From positions 248,001 to 312,000 of the forward strand of contig CAMAFY010000001.1 in the NCBI GenBank assembly GCA_945833885.1: 64,000 nucleotides of DNA, in the 5' to 3' direction. This DNA comes from an uncultured Bacteroidales bacterium. GTDB taxonomy: Bacteria > Bacteroidota > Bacteroidia > Bacteroidales > Bacteroidaceae. The position numbers and the translations under genes are program-made. Shown here piece after piece: positions 1 through 8,788 of the stretch (position 1 is the stretch's first letter; the number at the start of each line of letters is the position of its first letter). The notes below the pieces were generated by a model. The model searched no databases. It had not been told where the DNA came from and saw nothing but the letters and a program-made list of their open reading frames with translations.

Positions 1-2
1 CC

Positions 3-260
<258 letters not shown>

Positions 261-303
261 TGCAAAAACAACGATTGTTGGTTTAGCAACATAAAGAACT
301 CAT

Positions 304-347
304 ACACACCCATTTTGGCATGTTTCTTGTCGGATGGGTGTGTTTTT
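304..347 (+). terminator. Rho-independent terminator after the phosphofructokinase gene
   Basis: ACACACCCAT (304-313) pairs perfectly with ATGGGTGTGT (334-343), a 10-bp stem with a 20-base loop, followed by a T run. It lies between the phosphofructokinase stop and the GH25 gene, so it should end the first transcript. Confidence 0.8.
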
Positions 348-424
348 AAGTTTTCAATACAAACTTTTTGGGGAACCATATTCGTCATCCTTTCCAGATA
401 CTCCCCTGTCTCTAAAAGGCAACA

Positions 425-1309
425 ATGGCAAAAACCACAAATGTCACCCACCATAAAAAGCAACGCCGCCGTTCCAGTAAGAAACAACAGGGATGGTTTC
501 GTCGTTTCCGTCACATGCTTTTCGGAAGCCGTGCCAAACGCATCTTCTGGATAGCCGTGGTGTGTGTGGTCTTTTTCTACGTTTTCCTTTTCTACATGTT
601 CCTCATTATCCCATCCTCAGTGCGTAGCCGTTGGCGGGCACTATATGGAGATATGGTCTATCCTGAGGGATATAGCATACATGGCATCGACATCAGTCAT
701 CACCAAGGTCCGATAGATTGGCAGAAAGTTTCGGAAGCGAAAATTGACGGAGCGCCCATTGTGTTCGTAATTATAAAGGCTACAGAGGGAAAGAGCCTGT
801 TTGACGAAAATTTCAACGAGAATTTCCACCAAGCAGGTGAGTATGGTTTGATACGAGGTGCTTACCATTTCTTTACACCTTCCGTAAAAGGTCGTTCGCA
901 AGCGGAATATTATATGCGTCAAGTTCATCTGACTGAAGGTGATCTTCCGCCAGTACTCGACATTGAGGAACGTGGAAACCTGACTGTTGAGCAACTTCAG
1001 CATGAGGCTTTGCAATGGTTAAGGATGCTTGAGGCAGAATATCATGTCCCGCCAATCATCTATACGGGCCTGAAATTCAAAGAGGCCAACCTTTCGGCAC
1101 CGGAGTTCGACCGCTATCCTTTCTGGATAGCCCATTATTACGTCAAGCAGTTGGGCTACAAAGGTCCCTGGCGTTTCTGGCAACATACGGACCTCGGACA
1201 GATAGATGGCATAAGGGGGCCTGTAGACCTCAATATTTATAATGGGTCGATGTACGATCTCAGACACCTGACTATTGGACACAACGAAGAGCCGATGCCG
1301 GAGGAATAA
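425..1309 (+). CDS. Membrane-anchored GH25 lysozyme (N-acetylmuramidase)
   Basis: 294 aa. A very basic N terminus (residues 1-39, KKQRRRSSKK) is followed by one transmembrane helix at about 40-62, so the catalytic domain should face the periplasm. The GH25 domain runs from about residue 84 to the end: HGIDISHHQG with Asp89, then PPVLDIEERG with Asp179 and Glu181. These match the known GH25 active-site positions (an Asp on strand 1 and a D-x-E pair on a central strand). The family cleaves the beta-1,4 MurNAc-GlcNAc bond of peptidoglycan. Single gene between a terminator and a convergent neighbour. The last eight codons and the stop lie inside a strong hairpin. A role in cell-wall remodelling is inferred. 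Confidence 0.9.
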   Translation: MAKTTNVTHHKKQRRRSSKKQQGWFRRFRHMLFGSRAKRIFWIAVVCVVFFYVFLFYMFLIIPSSVRSRWRALYGDMVYPEGYSIHGIDISHHQGPIDWQKVSEAKIDGAPIVFVIIKATEGKSLFDENFNENFHQAGEYGLIRGAYHFFTPSVKGRSQAEYYMRQVHLTEGDLPPVLDIEERGNLTVEQLQHEALQWLRMLEAEYHVPPIIYTGLKFKEANLSAPEFDRYPFWIAHYYVKQLGYKGPWRFWQHTDLGQIDGIRGPVDLNIYNGSMYDLRHLTIGHNEEPMPEE

Positions 1310-1344
1310 TGGATGTTTCCTCAGGAGCATCGGCTCTTCGTTGT
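1281..1344. terminator. Long hairpin between convergent genes, overlapping the GH25 stop codon
   Basis: An 18-base arm (1281-1298) is a perfect inverted copy of 1327-1344; inside it GAGGAA (1301-1306) can pair with TTCCTC (1317-1322). The left arm encodes the final residues of the GH25 protein and the stop codon sits in the loop. The next gene (nrnA) ends at 1374 from the other side. Neither strand has a clean T run, so this could be a bidirectional terminator or an mRNA-end stabilising hairpin. Confidence 0.6.
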
Positions 1345-1373
1345 ATTTCTATACCTGTTCAGGCGGAGGTGTT

Positions 1374-2426
1374 TTACAAAACATCCCCATATTTTTCGAT
1401 AGCAGTCTCTGCAATCCTTACCGCTTCTTGGAGGGAACATTTCAATTCTCCACCTGAAGCATTAAGATGCCCGCCACCATTGAAGTATTCTTTCGCGATA
1501 ATGTTGCATGGAATGTCGTCGACAGAACGCAGACTGACGTGTATGACATTCTGTTGCACGGTATCCTCACGAAGAGATATCGAAAGACGACATCCGCGAA
1601 CCTTCAAAGGTTCGTTGACAAATCCTTCGCCATCGCCACGCTTGAACTTGTATTTGGCCATGTCTTCACCGCTATATGCTATGATGGCAGCCTTGCCTCC
1701 TTGCTTGAAAGTGACGCGTTCGTTGAGAAGGAATCCCCAGAATTTCAGTCGGTTTTGCGAAAAACTGTAGAAGACATTGCGATAAATTTTTTCCTTATCA
1801 ATCCCCTTTTTTAGCAGAAGACTAATGATAAGATATATCTCAGGATCGTTGCTGTTATAGGCAAAAGAGCCTGTATCCGTCATCATACCGCAGTAGAGAT
1901 TACATGCTCCGGAGCGTGAAAGTTTGTCGTATCCCCCAAGTTGGTAGATGAGACGAAAGACCAATTCACATGTACTTGACGCTTTCGGACGGCTGATGAC
2001 CAAATCCGCGTTGTGTATATCAGGGTCAAGATGGTGGTCGATGATGATTCGTTTGGCTTTTGATTTCTGCAAAATGTCAATGAGAGTACTGTCTTCCACG
2101 CGTTTTAACTGGCTGAAATCGAGGAAGCAAAGCAAGTCTGCAGTGGCAATAGCCTTGCGGATAACAGGTTTCTCATCATCGTTACAGTAGTGTTTTACGT
2201 ACTGGATATTTGGCAACCATTTGATGAAATCCGGTTCCATATCCGGCATGACAATGGTCACTTGCTTGCCCAAATGCCGCAAATATTCTGCCCATCCCAG
2301 GTTGGAGCCCAAAGCATCACCGTCAGGACCACGATGTCCGAACATGACAATCCTTTTGCAACCTTTAAGCAGAGTCAATGTCTTCAGCATTTCATCCGGC
2401 TGCAATATGGGTGTAAGTTCAAGCAT
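1374..2426 (-). CDS. nrnA: DHH/DHHA1 phosphoesterase, NrnA-like (nanoRNase / pAp phosphatase)
   Basis: 350 aa, the usual length of the family. DHH-domain motifs are intact: GHRGPDGDALGS (His31, Asp35, Asp37), LDFSQ (Asp103) and DHH at 130-132, which bind two divalent metals. The DHHA1 C-terminal domain has its GGGH motif at 317-320. Family members degrade 2- to 5-nt RNAs and dephosphorylate 3'-phosphoadenosine 5'-phosphate in the cytoplasm. It lies 41 bases downstream of rpe on the same strand, so the two are probably co-transcribed. Assignment to NrnA rather than another DHH phosphoesterase rests on length and motif spacing. Confidence 0.85.
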   Translation of the reverse strand: MLELTPILQPDEMLKTLTLLKGCKRIVMFGHRGPDGDALGSNLGWAEYLRHLGKQVTIVMPDMEPDFIKWLPNIQYVKHYCNDDEKPVIRKAIATADLLCFLDFSQLKRVEDSTLIDILQKSKAKRIIIDHHLDPDIHNADLVISRPKASSTCELVFRLIYQLGGYDKLSRSGACNLYCGMMTDTGSFAYNSNDPEIYLIISLLLKKGIDKEKIYRNVFYSFSQNRLKFWGFLLNERVTFKQGGKAAIIAYSGEDMAKYKFKRGDGEGFVNEPLKVRGCRLSISLREDTVQQNVIHVSLRSVDDIPCNIIAKEYFNGGGHLNASGGELKCSLQEAVRIAETAIEKYGDVL

Positions 2427-2467
2427 TTTCGTTTTATTTTAAAAAGAGATAAGGGAAAAAGTAGGGA

Positions 2468-3115
2468 TTACAGATTTTTTAATGCGACAATTTCTGCTGC
2501 AGGATTCTCGGCTTTAAATACCGCAGTTCCGGCCACCAATGCATCGGCACCGGCTTCGATGAGCAGTTTACCCGTTTCTCGGTTGACACCACCGTCAACT
2601 TCGATAAGCGTATTCGTACCTTCTCGGCGAATCATCTCTTTTAGGCGACGGATTTTTTCGATGGAACGGGGAATGAATTTCTGACCTCCGAATCCAGGAT
2701 TGACACTCATGATGAGTACAACATCCACATCCTCTAAAATATCTTCGAGAACACAGACTGGAGTAGCGGGATTGATGGCAACACCGGCTTTCATACCTTT
2801 AGCGTGAATGCTCTGAAGCACGCGGTGGAGATGATTGCAGGTTTCATAGTGCACACACACTAAATCGGCACCGATTTCTGCCAGGCGGTCAATGAACTTC
2901 TCCGGATGAACTATCATCAAGTGAAGGTCAAGTGGTTTCTTTGCACGGCGAGCCACGGCTTCAACAGCAGGAAGACCGAAGGTGATGTTGGGCACGAAGA
3001 CGCCATCCATTACGTCGATGTGAATCCAATCGCACTGACTGTTGTTGAGCATTTCGGTAGATTCATAAAGTTTTCCGAAGTCGGCACTCAGCATAGAGGG
3101 GGAGACAATAACCAT
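2468..3115 (-). CDS. rpe: Ribulose-phosphate 3-epimerase
   Basis: 215 aa TIM-barrel enzyme that interconverts ribulose 5-phosphate and xylulose 5-phosphate in the pentose phosphate pathway. Signatures seen: VSPSMLSADF at the N terminus, HIDVMDGVFVPNI, DLHLMIVHPE, MSVNPGFGGQKFIP and IEVDGGVN. The metal-binding His/Asp residues in the DVMDG and HLMI motifs and the Asp of EVDGGVN are all present. It is the first gene of a probable rpe-nrnA pair. Confidence 0.95.
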   Translation of the reverse strand: MVIVSPSMLSADFGKLYESTEMLNNSQCDWIHIDVMDGVFVPNITFGLPAVEAVARRAKKPLDLHLMIVHPEKFIDRLAEIGADLVCVHYETCNHLHRVLQSIHAKGMKAGVAINPATPVCVLEDILEDVDVVLIMSVNPGFGGQKFIPRSIEKIRRLKEMIRREGTNTLIEVDGGVNRETGKLLIEAGADALVAGTAVFKAENPAAEIVALKNL

Positions 3116-3215
3116 TTCTTAAAGGAATATATTTGTATTGTTTATTTCTTTTATAGCGAGGAAAGAATAATATTAGTATGAAAAAGCATAGGATAGAAAA
3201 GATGTACAATGGAAT

Positions 3216-5006
3216 TTAAATATCAAAGTTTAGAGCATCGTCATCCTCTTCTTCGCAAAGCCTGTTATAAAGTTCCTCCCATTTCTTACGGATTTCCTCC
3301 GAGTTGTCATCGTTTTTTCCGATTTTTGTTTTGAGATAATCTGTTAGTTTTTCCAAAATCGGGTTATCATGACCTTCGTAGTGCAGGGCTTCTGCCCAGC
3401 GCATAGCGTTGTCGAAATCACCTTCATCAGCAAAGACTCTGACATGCATCATCATTAGAAAGTGTTTGTAGCGTATTAGAGGATGCGGAGGTTCCTTCTC
3501 TTTTCTTTTTTGTAGGAGGTCTTGAAGTTCTCCATACTTCTTATTGATGTAAGAAAGCAGTCTCGGATCATGAAGCATCCGCATATTTCGTGCACGGACA
3601 AGGACATACCCGAAACTTTGTTCGTCAGTAATGAAGTCAAGGTAGTATTGTGCCTTTTCAAGCATTCTGAGATTCATGTATGAAATGCCAATGAAAAGGC
3701 AGATATCTAAGAACACTCGGTGTTCCTGTTCCGAGAGACTAATGCCTTTCTTATGGAGGAAAAAGAATGCGTTTTCCAAATGTCGAATAGCATTTGGATA
3801 GTCTTTCCGGACAAGACATCGGTATCCACGGAATACGTTGTACTGCACATCGGCTTCGTTACATCGTAGCAGTAGTAACTGCTCTTTGCTCAAACTACCA
3901 CCTTGTTCTTGAATATTTTTGGCTTCCTGTAAACGGTATTCAAACTCTTGGTGCTGTTGTTCGCATGTTTTTGTTGGCAATGAGATGAGGAAACTATAAT
4001 TTTTCGGTTCACGTTCAGCGCGATTGTCAAGACTATATTCTGGAGATATCGCCTTTTCAGGGCAGACAATGGTCAGTCGAATGTAGAGTTCATCGGACGT
4101 TTCTCTCTCTGCAGAAAGGTGAAGTACAACACTTTGCGTGCCTCGGTCCGAACTGCTGACATGAACGATGGCTGTGGCTTCGCTGCGAACAAATCGCATA
4201 GGTTTGTCCGAATCCGCTTCCAATGCCGTTTGAGGGTCTATGAAATCGATACGTGTCAACAGGCTTACAATCCTGAAATTGCGGATTTTTTCGGCCGTAT
4301 TGATGTGGTCGAGTCTTTCTGTGACAATGGAAAGTTCCTGAAAACCAACATCCTCCATCGAATCAGCCTGCAGAATTTGACAGATAACACTTCCGATGGT
4401 ATATCTTTCTGTGTCGTTTAACGGATTTTTTAAAGAGAATTCACTGCCGATGGCCGTTTCTTCGAGCATTAGCATCAAAGCGTTCTCAGCATTCTTGCTG
4501 ATGTTTTCTTCCTCATTATCCTCATTGTTACCATTTTCAATCTCATCCAGTTGGTAGCGTAACTTGTGCAGGTCGCGGAAACATACGCTAAGAATACCCT
4601 CAAAGTCCCGTTGAAGTTCCTCGGTGTAGTGTGAAAGGCGTATGGAAGATTCGAGATGCAAGGCTAAAAGTTCCGGATTGTCTTCTGTTTGAACATATAA
4701 AACTTTCGTAAACCGCGTAGTATAGTTGTAATTGTTGCAGATTTGACGAAGAGTATGCAGATGTTCTATGCTAAGAGTTGCGATAAAAGGAAAGGCGATG
4801 TGCACAAGCATTGAGTCATCTGAAATCGATCCCTTGAAATATCCTCCTTGAAATTTGAACGTATAGCAGCATCCACCCTCAAAATCATCTATCTCCCATG
4901 TTGTCTGTATCCCTCTTAGTAGTTGCTCGAACACATCTTTTGGGGCGGGCTCATGGCAGTTTTCATTTCTTTTGCTAAACCATTTTATAGGATTCTTCAT
5001 ACTCAT
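3216..5006 (-). CDS. TPR-type protein of unknown function
   Basis: About 596 aa, no signal peptide and no membrane segment. I do not recognise a named family. The N-terminal ~130 residues form an alpha/beta-looking block that vaguely resembles YbjN/type III chaperone-like folds (low confidence). An acidic N/E-rich linker is followed by a middle region of no clear family. The C-terminal ~200 residues look helical and TPR-like (GYRCLVRKDYPNAIRHLENA, then ISYMNLRMLEKAQYYLDF). The open frame begins upstream at 5036, but a -7 box TACATTTG sits at 5034-5041, so transcription should start near 5028. I therefore place the start at the ATG ending at 5006; the ATG ending at 5000 is also possible. Stand-alone gene, divergent from the S9 peptidase. 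Confidence 0.7.
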   Translation of the reverse strand: MSMKNPIKWFSKRNENCHEPAPKDVFEQLLRGIQTTWEIDDFEGGCCYTFKFQGGYFKGSISDDSMLVHIAFPFIATLSIEHLHTLRQICNNYNYTTRFTKVLYVQTEDNPELLALHLESSIRLSHYTEELQRDFEGILSVCFRDLHKLRYQLDEIENGNNEDNEEENISKNAENALMLMLEETAIGSEFSLKNPLNDTERYTIGSVICQILQADSMEDVGFQELSIVTERLDHINTAEKIRNFRIVSLLTRIDFIDPQTALEADSDKPMRFVRSEATAIVHVSSSDRGTQSVVLHLSAERETSDELYIRLTIVCPEKAISPEYSLDNRAEREPKNYSFLISLPTKTCEQQHQEFEYRLQEAKNIQEQGGSLSKEQLLLLRCNEADVQYNVFRGYRCLVRKDYPNAIRHLENAFFFLHKKGISLSEQEHRVFLDICLFIGISYMNLRMLEKAQYYLDFITDEQSFGYVLVRARNMRMLHDPRLLSYINKKYGELQDLLQKRKEKEPPHPLIRYKHFLMMMHVRVFADEGDFDNAMRWAEALHYEGHDNPILEKLTDYLKTKIGKNDDNSEEIRKKWEELYNRLCEEEDDDALNFDI

Positions 5007-5033
5007 CGATTGGAAATTAGTACTGATATTATG

Positions 5034-5041
5034 CAAATGTA
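5034..5041 (-). promoter_or_regulatory. Bacteroidetes -7 box for the TPR-type gene
   Basis: TACATTTG on the minus strand matches TAnnTTTG. It would start RNA about 20 bases before the ATG at 5006, which decides the start codon chosen for that gene. I see no clear -33 TTTG. Confidence 0.55.
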
Positions 5042-5085
5042 CGATTTTTTCGTGTAATTCACCCTTTTATCTCCACGTTTTTCCG

Positions 5086-5093
5086 TAATTTTG
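5086..5093 (+). promoter_or_regulatory. Bacteroidetes -7 box for the S9 peptidase
   Basis: TAATTTTG matches TAnnTTTG and lies 28 bases before the ATG at 5122. It forms a divergent pair with the minus-strand box at 5034-5041. No convincing -33 element. Confidence 0.55.
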
Positions 5094-5121
5094 ACCACGA
5101 AGACCTGTATATTTTCTTGTT

Positions 5122-6975
5122 ATGCTTTCACTTGAAGACTATTTTCGCAATCATAAGGAAACAAGTTTCTCGATTTCTCCCGATGGAAATCACATCGCTT
5201 TTATGGCACCATACCATAATCGAATGAATGTATTCGTGCAATCTGTTCAAACAAAATCGGATGGTTCTGTAAGTTTGGGCAAGCCAAAACAATTAACGTT
5301 CGAAACCGAACGTAGTATTTCCGGGTATTTGTGGAAAGGAGAATCCCGCATTATTTTTTGCCGTGACAATGGCGGAGATGAGAATTATCAACTATTTGGT
5401 GTAAAGGTTGACGGTGGTGATATTAAGGCCTACACACCTTTCTCTGGTGTAAAAACGCAACTTCTCAACTCATTAGAACTATGTCCTAATGAAATTCTAA
5501 TAGGTTTAAATAAAAGAAATCCTGAGTGTTTTGATCCCTATCGTCTTAATCTCGAAAGCGGAGAACTGACGATGCTGTTTGAAAATCCCGGCAATTTACA
5601 GGGATGGACGACTGATTACGAGGGAAAACTCCGTGCCGTCTATGCAATGCTCGATGGTGGTAAGTCTACACTCTTGTATCGTGATGATGAAGAACAGGAT
5701 TTTGAGTCTGTAATCACTTTAGATTTTGAAGATGATCTCGCTCTTCATTTCTTTTCATCCGACAATAAAGAGGTCTATGCTACGACAAATATCAATCGGG
5801 ATCGGACGGCAATCGTCAAAATAAACCCTCGAACGTGCGAGGAATTGGAGGTTATTTATGAAGATGACCGCTATGATGTTTCTGCTGTAGCGTATAGTCG
5901 TTTACGTAAACGTCTGCTTGCCGTATTCTGTTCCGGACATCAATCGCCTGTCAGGTATTGGCTTAATGAGGAAGAACGCTTGTTCCGCGAACATCTAGAT
6001 TCCCGTTTTCCCAACATGCGCGTCAGTGTTATTGACAACAACAATTCTGAACAGCGTTTCCTTTTACTGGTGTGGAACGACCGTACTCCCGGAAGTTACT
6101 GGATCTATGATAAGCCTACTGATGCCTTTTTATTCATAGGTGACAAGGCTCCATGGATAACTTCCGAAGATACAGTGCAGATGAAGCCTGTCAGTTATAC
6201 TACCCGTGACGGACTGACTATTGAGGCATACGTAAGCATGCCCCGTAATGCAAAGGCACCGGTTCCTATGGTTATCAACCCTCATGGCGGTCCATATTCA
6301 CGCGATTATTGGGGTTATTCACCATTGGTTCAGTTCCTTTGTTCACGGGGCTATGGTGTCTTTCAGTTGAATTTTCGTGGTTCAACCGGCTATGGCCGTA
6401 GTTTTTTACAGGCAGGTTACAAGCAATGGGGATTAAAGATGCAGGATGATATTACAGATGCAGTGCATTGGCTTGTCCAAGAAGGGTATGCCGACCCAAA
6501 ACGTGTTGCTATTTATGGCGCTTCGTATGGTGGTTACGCCGCATTGGCGGGCATTTGCTTCACACCAGACCTGTATTGTTGTGCTGTAGACTTCGTCGGC
6601 GTGTCCAATCTGCTGACCTTGTTAGGCAATGTTCCTCCATATTGGCGTATGGCCTTGGAACTGATGTACAGGCAAATCGGACATCCTGTACACGACCGTG
6701 AGCAACTCGAAGCCACTTCTCCCGCACTTCATGCTGATACCATCCGTTGTCCTTTGTTCATAGCACAGGGAGCCAACGATCCGCGTGTTCGAAAATCTGA
6801 AAGCGACCAGATGGTTGAGGCTCTTAGAAAACGGGGGATTTCGGTAGAGTATATGGTAAAAGAAAATGAAGGACATGGTTTCAGTAACCAAGAAAACCGC
6901 TTTGATTTTTATCGTGCCATGATATCTTTCCTCAACAAGCACATGAAGCCGGATAGTGTTGTTTTGGAATCATAG
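5122..6975 (+). CDS. S9 family (prolyl oligopeptidase-type) serine peptidase
   Basis: 617 aa. The N-terminal ~370 residues look like a beta-propeller, with repeated strands such as FSISPDGNHIAFMAP at the start. The C-terminal ~240 residues are an alpha/beta hydrolase. The catalytic triad is visible: Ser468 in GASYGGYA, Asp553 in GANDPRV and His585 in EGHGF. NPHGGPYSRDYWGY is the usual oxyanion-region motif. S9 enzymes hydrolyse short peptides, often after proline or as acylaminoacyl-peptidases. There is no signal peptide, so it is probably cytoplasmic, unlike the exported DPP-IV-type S9 enzymes common in this phylum. Exact specificity cannot be read from the sequence. Confidence 0.9.
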   Translation: MLSLEDYFRNHKETSFSISPDGNHIAFMAPYHNRMNVFVQSVQTKSDGSVSLGKPKQLTFETERSISGYLWKGESRIIFCRDNGGDENYQLFGVKVDGGDIKAYTPFSGVKTQLLNSLELCPNEILIGLNKRNPECFDPYRLNLESGELTMLFENPGNLQGWTTDYEGKLRAVYAMLDGGKSTLLYRDDEEQDFESVITLDFEDDLALHFFSSDNKEVYATTNINRDRTAIVKINPRTCEELEVIYEDDRYDVSAVAYSRLRKRLLAVFCSGHQSPVRYWLNEEERLFREHLDSRFPNMRVSVIDNNNSEQRFLLLVWNDRTPGSYWIYDKPTDAFLFIGDKAPWITSEDTVQMKPVSYTTRDGLTIEAYVSMPRNAKAPVPMVINPHGGPYSRDYWGYSPLVQFLCSRGYGVFQLNFRGSTGYGRSFLQAGYKQWGLKMQDDITDAVHWLVQEGYADPKRVAIYGASYGGYAALAGICFTPDLYCCAVDFVGVSNLLTLLGNVPPYWRMALELMYRQIGHPVHDREQLEATSPALHADTIRCPLFIAQGANDPRVRKSESDQMVEALRKRGISVEYMVKENEGHGFSNQENRFDFYRAMISFLNKHMKPDSVVLES

Positions 6976-7035
6976 CGATAAAGAGTACGCTTATAGTTAC
7001 TGTCTTATAGTTCGTACTTCCTTATAATGCAGAAA

Positions 7036-7077
7036 ACAGCGATTGCCTCTTCTTCAAATAAGAACGACAACCGCTGT
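7036..7077. terminator. Hairpin between convergent genes
   Basis: ACAGCGATTG (7036-7045) pairs with CAACCGCTGT (7068-7077) with one mismatch. It lies between the convergent S9 peptidase and HD-domain genes and could end both transcripts. Confidence 0.45.
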
Positions 7078-7099
7078 CATATTTATTATATATATAGAC

Positions 7100-7747
7100 T
7101 TATATGTCCCCACCCGGCGAGAATGTCTGTTCAAACCAATGACTTGATGCCATATCTGCCATCTGCATCAGTACTACCAATGGCGTAATTTCCATAGCGG
7201 AATAGAACGAAAACCGATTGGCACTTCCGGATTCTCCGACATCGAACATTCCCATGTGCCAGCGAATGGCCAAAAGTTCATCCCGTTTCAATCGGAGATA
7301 GTAATTTACCATGTGGCAGGACTTTTCTCCATGTCCAAAAGGAAACTCATCATTCACTTCATAGCCTTTATACGTTTCCCACTTTCCTGCATCGTTCTTC
7401 CGCCACCGGTCAACCTCTTTGTAGATGTTGCATTTGCAAACATCGTGAAATAAGGCTACAATGGCTATGCTTTCTGTAGACAACGGCTGCGGGAAAATAC
7501 TTTCTTCCCTCTGTTGGCGGGGCAATAGTATGTGCTCGTTAATCTGCATTGCCGTTTCAAAAACGTTGATGCAGTGCTTACACAATCCTCCAGGCGTGTT
7601 CAAATGGAACTTTGTGCTGGAAGGGGCTGTGAAGAAATCCGTACTTTCAATATATGTGAGCAGTTTTTCCAAGCCATCACGTTGGATGTATTTCCTACAA
7701 TAATCAAGGAAAATCTCTCGGTTTTTTTGTATTTCAAGCGGTGTCAT
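7100..7747 (-). CDS. HD-domain phosphohydrolase-like protein
   Basis: 215 aa from the ATG ending at 7747 (the open frame extends upstream, but the conserved part begins at MTPLEIQKNR). HD-superfamily metal ligands are spaced as expected: LCKHCINV (His), ALFHDVCK (HD pair), FGHGEKSC (His) and IRWHMGMFD (His), ending with LMQMADMAS (Asp). HD proteins hydrolyse phosphoesters, commonly of nucleotides. The substrate is unknown here. It lies 56 bases downstream of ispE on the same strand and may be co-transcribed with it. Confidence 0.75.
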   Translation of the reverse strand: MTPLEIQKNREIFLDYCRKYIQRDGLEKLLTYIESTDFFTAPSSTKFHLNTPGGLCKHCINVFETAMQINEHILLPRQQREESIFPQPLSTESIAIVALFHDVCKCNIYKEVDRWRKNDAGKWETYKGYEVNDEFPFGHGEKSCHMVNYYLRLKRDELLAIRWHMGMFDVGESGSANRFSFYSAMEITPLVVLMQMADMASSHWFEQTFSPGGDI

Positions 7748-7803
7748 GGTTAAAGATATGCTAAGGTTTATTTGATGTTGAACTCGTTTTGGCAATGGGA
7801 TTC

Positions 7804-8640
7804 TTATGGAAGAATGCGCAAACGTGTTTCATGGACAAAGCAATCGGCGAAGATTTCACGGACTTCCGGTTGACGATCATGGAAGAAAGCGTAGACGCAA
7901 GATCCGCTTCCGCTCATGGAGGCATACACGGCTCCCATGTCGTAAAGTGTTGATTTGATGGCAGCAATCTCGGGATGGTGTATGAAAACGCTCTTTTCAA
8001 AGTCGTTGAACACCGTTTCGCGCCACGTCTCAATCGGTCGATTGAGGCTTTCGAGAAGTGATTTCTCAGGACGATGAGGGGATATCATCGAAAAAGCCTC
8101 GCGGGTGGATACATGGATGTTTGGCTTTACGAGTACAAGATTCCAACCGGCCAACGTAAGATTGATGGGCATCAATTGATCACCGATGCCTGTTGCGAAT
8201 GCAGGAACGCACTTATTGAAGAATGCACAGTCGGCTCCTATACGGCTAAGACGGTATTCCATATCCTCGTCATTCATACCAAGATTATACTGGGTGTTGA
8301 GCAAACGCATCATAAACGCAGCATCACTGCTGCCACCACCAAGGCCCGCACCCGCAGGGATTCGTTTGTGAAGCCATATTTCTACGGGAGGAATTTGGGG
8401 ATATGTCTCACGAAGTGACTCTAACACCCGCACAACAAGATTGTTGTCTCCACTTCCTTCAAGGCGGATACCCGTTTCGTGAAGGAGATAGGTGGAGGTG
8501 AGGTGGGAAGCGGTCAGCACTTCAAGATTGTCGTTCAAAGGAACAGGATAAAAAACCGTCTCAAGATTGTGATATCCATCCGGACGTCGTTCTACAACAT
8601 TCAGTCCAAGATTAATCTTGCAACAGGGGAATACTACCAT
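7804..8640 (-). CDS. ispE: 4-(cytidine 5'-diphospho)-2-C-methyl-D-erythritol kinase
   Basis: 278 aa GHMP kinase of the MEP isoprenoid pathway, phosphorylating CDP-methylerythritol at the 2-hydroxyl. The ATP-binding loop PAGAGLGGGSSDAA is intact. CCKINLGLNVVERRPDGYHN is the N-terminal substrate-binding signature, and MSGSGSCVYAFF is the C-terminal GHMP motif. The frame is open 25 codons further upstream, but family members begin just before the K-I-N-L-G motif, so I start at the ATG ending at 8640. Followed closely by the HD-domain gene. Confidence 0.93.
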   Translation of the reverse strand: MVVFPCCKINLGLNVVERRPDGYHNLETVFYPVPLNDNLEVLTASHLTSTYLLHETGIRLEGSGDNNLVVRVLESLRETYPQIPPVEIWLHKRIPAGAGLGGGSSDAAFMMRLLNTQYNLGMNDEDMEYRLSRIGADCAFFNKCVPAFATGIGDQLMPINLTLAGWNLVLVKPNIHVSTREAFSMISPHRPEKSLLESLNRPIETWRETVFNDFEKSVFIHHPEIAAIKSTLYDMGAVYASMSGSGSCVYAFFHDRQPEVREIFADCFVHETRLRILP

Positions 8641-8788
8641 AGGGGGAGAGATATTGTGGGAAGAAATCGGCTGAAGCCACCAAACCGAGTGGCAGAATGT
8701 TGGCCCTAATACCATTATCTGAACAATAATTCCTTCTATTCTTAAGTGGGGAAGGGCAATTCCTACAGGGTGTTTATCTGTCTGTGGA

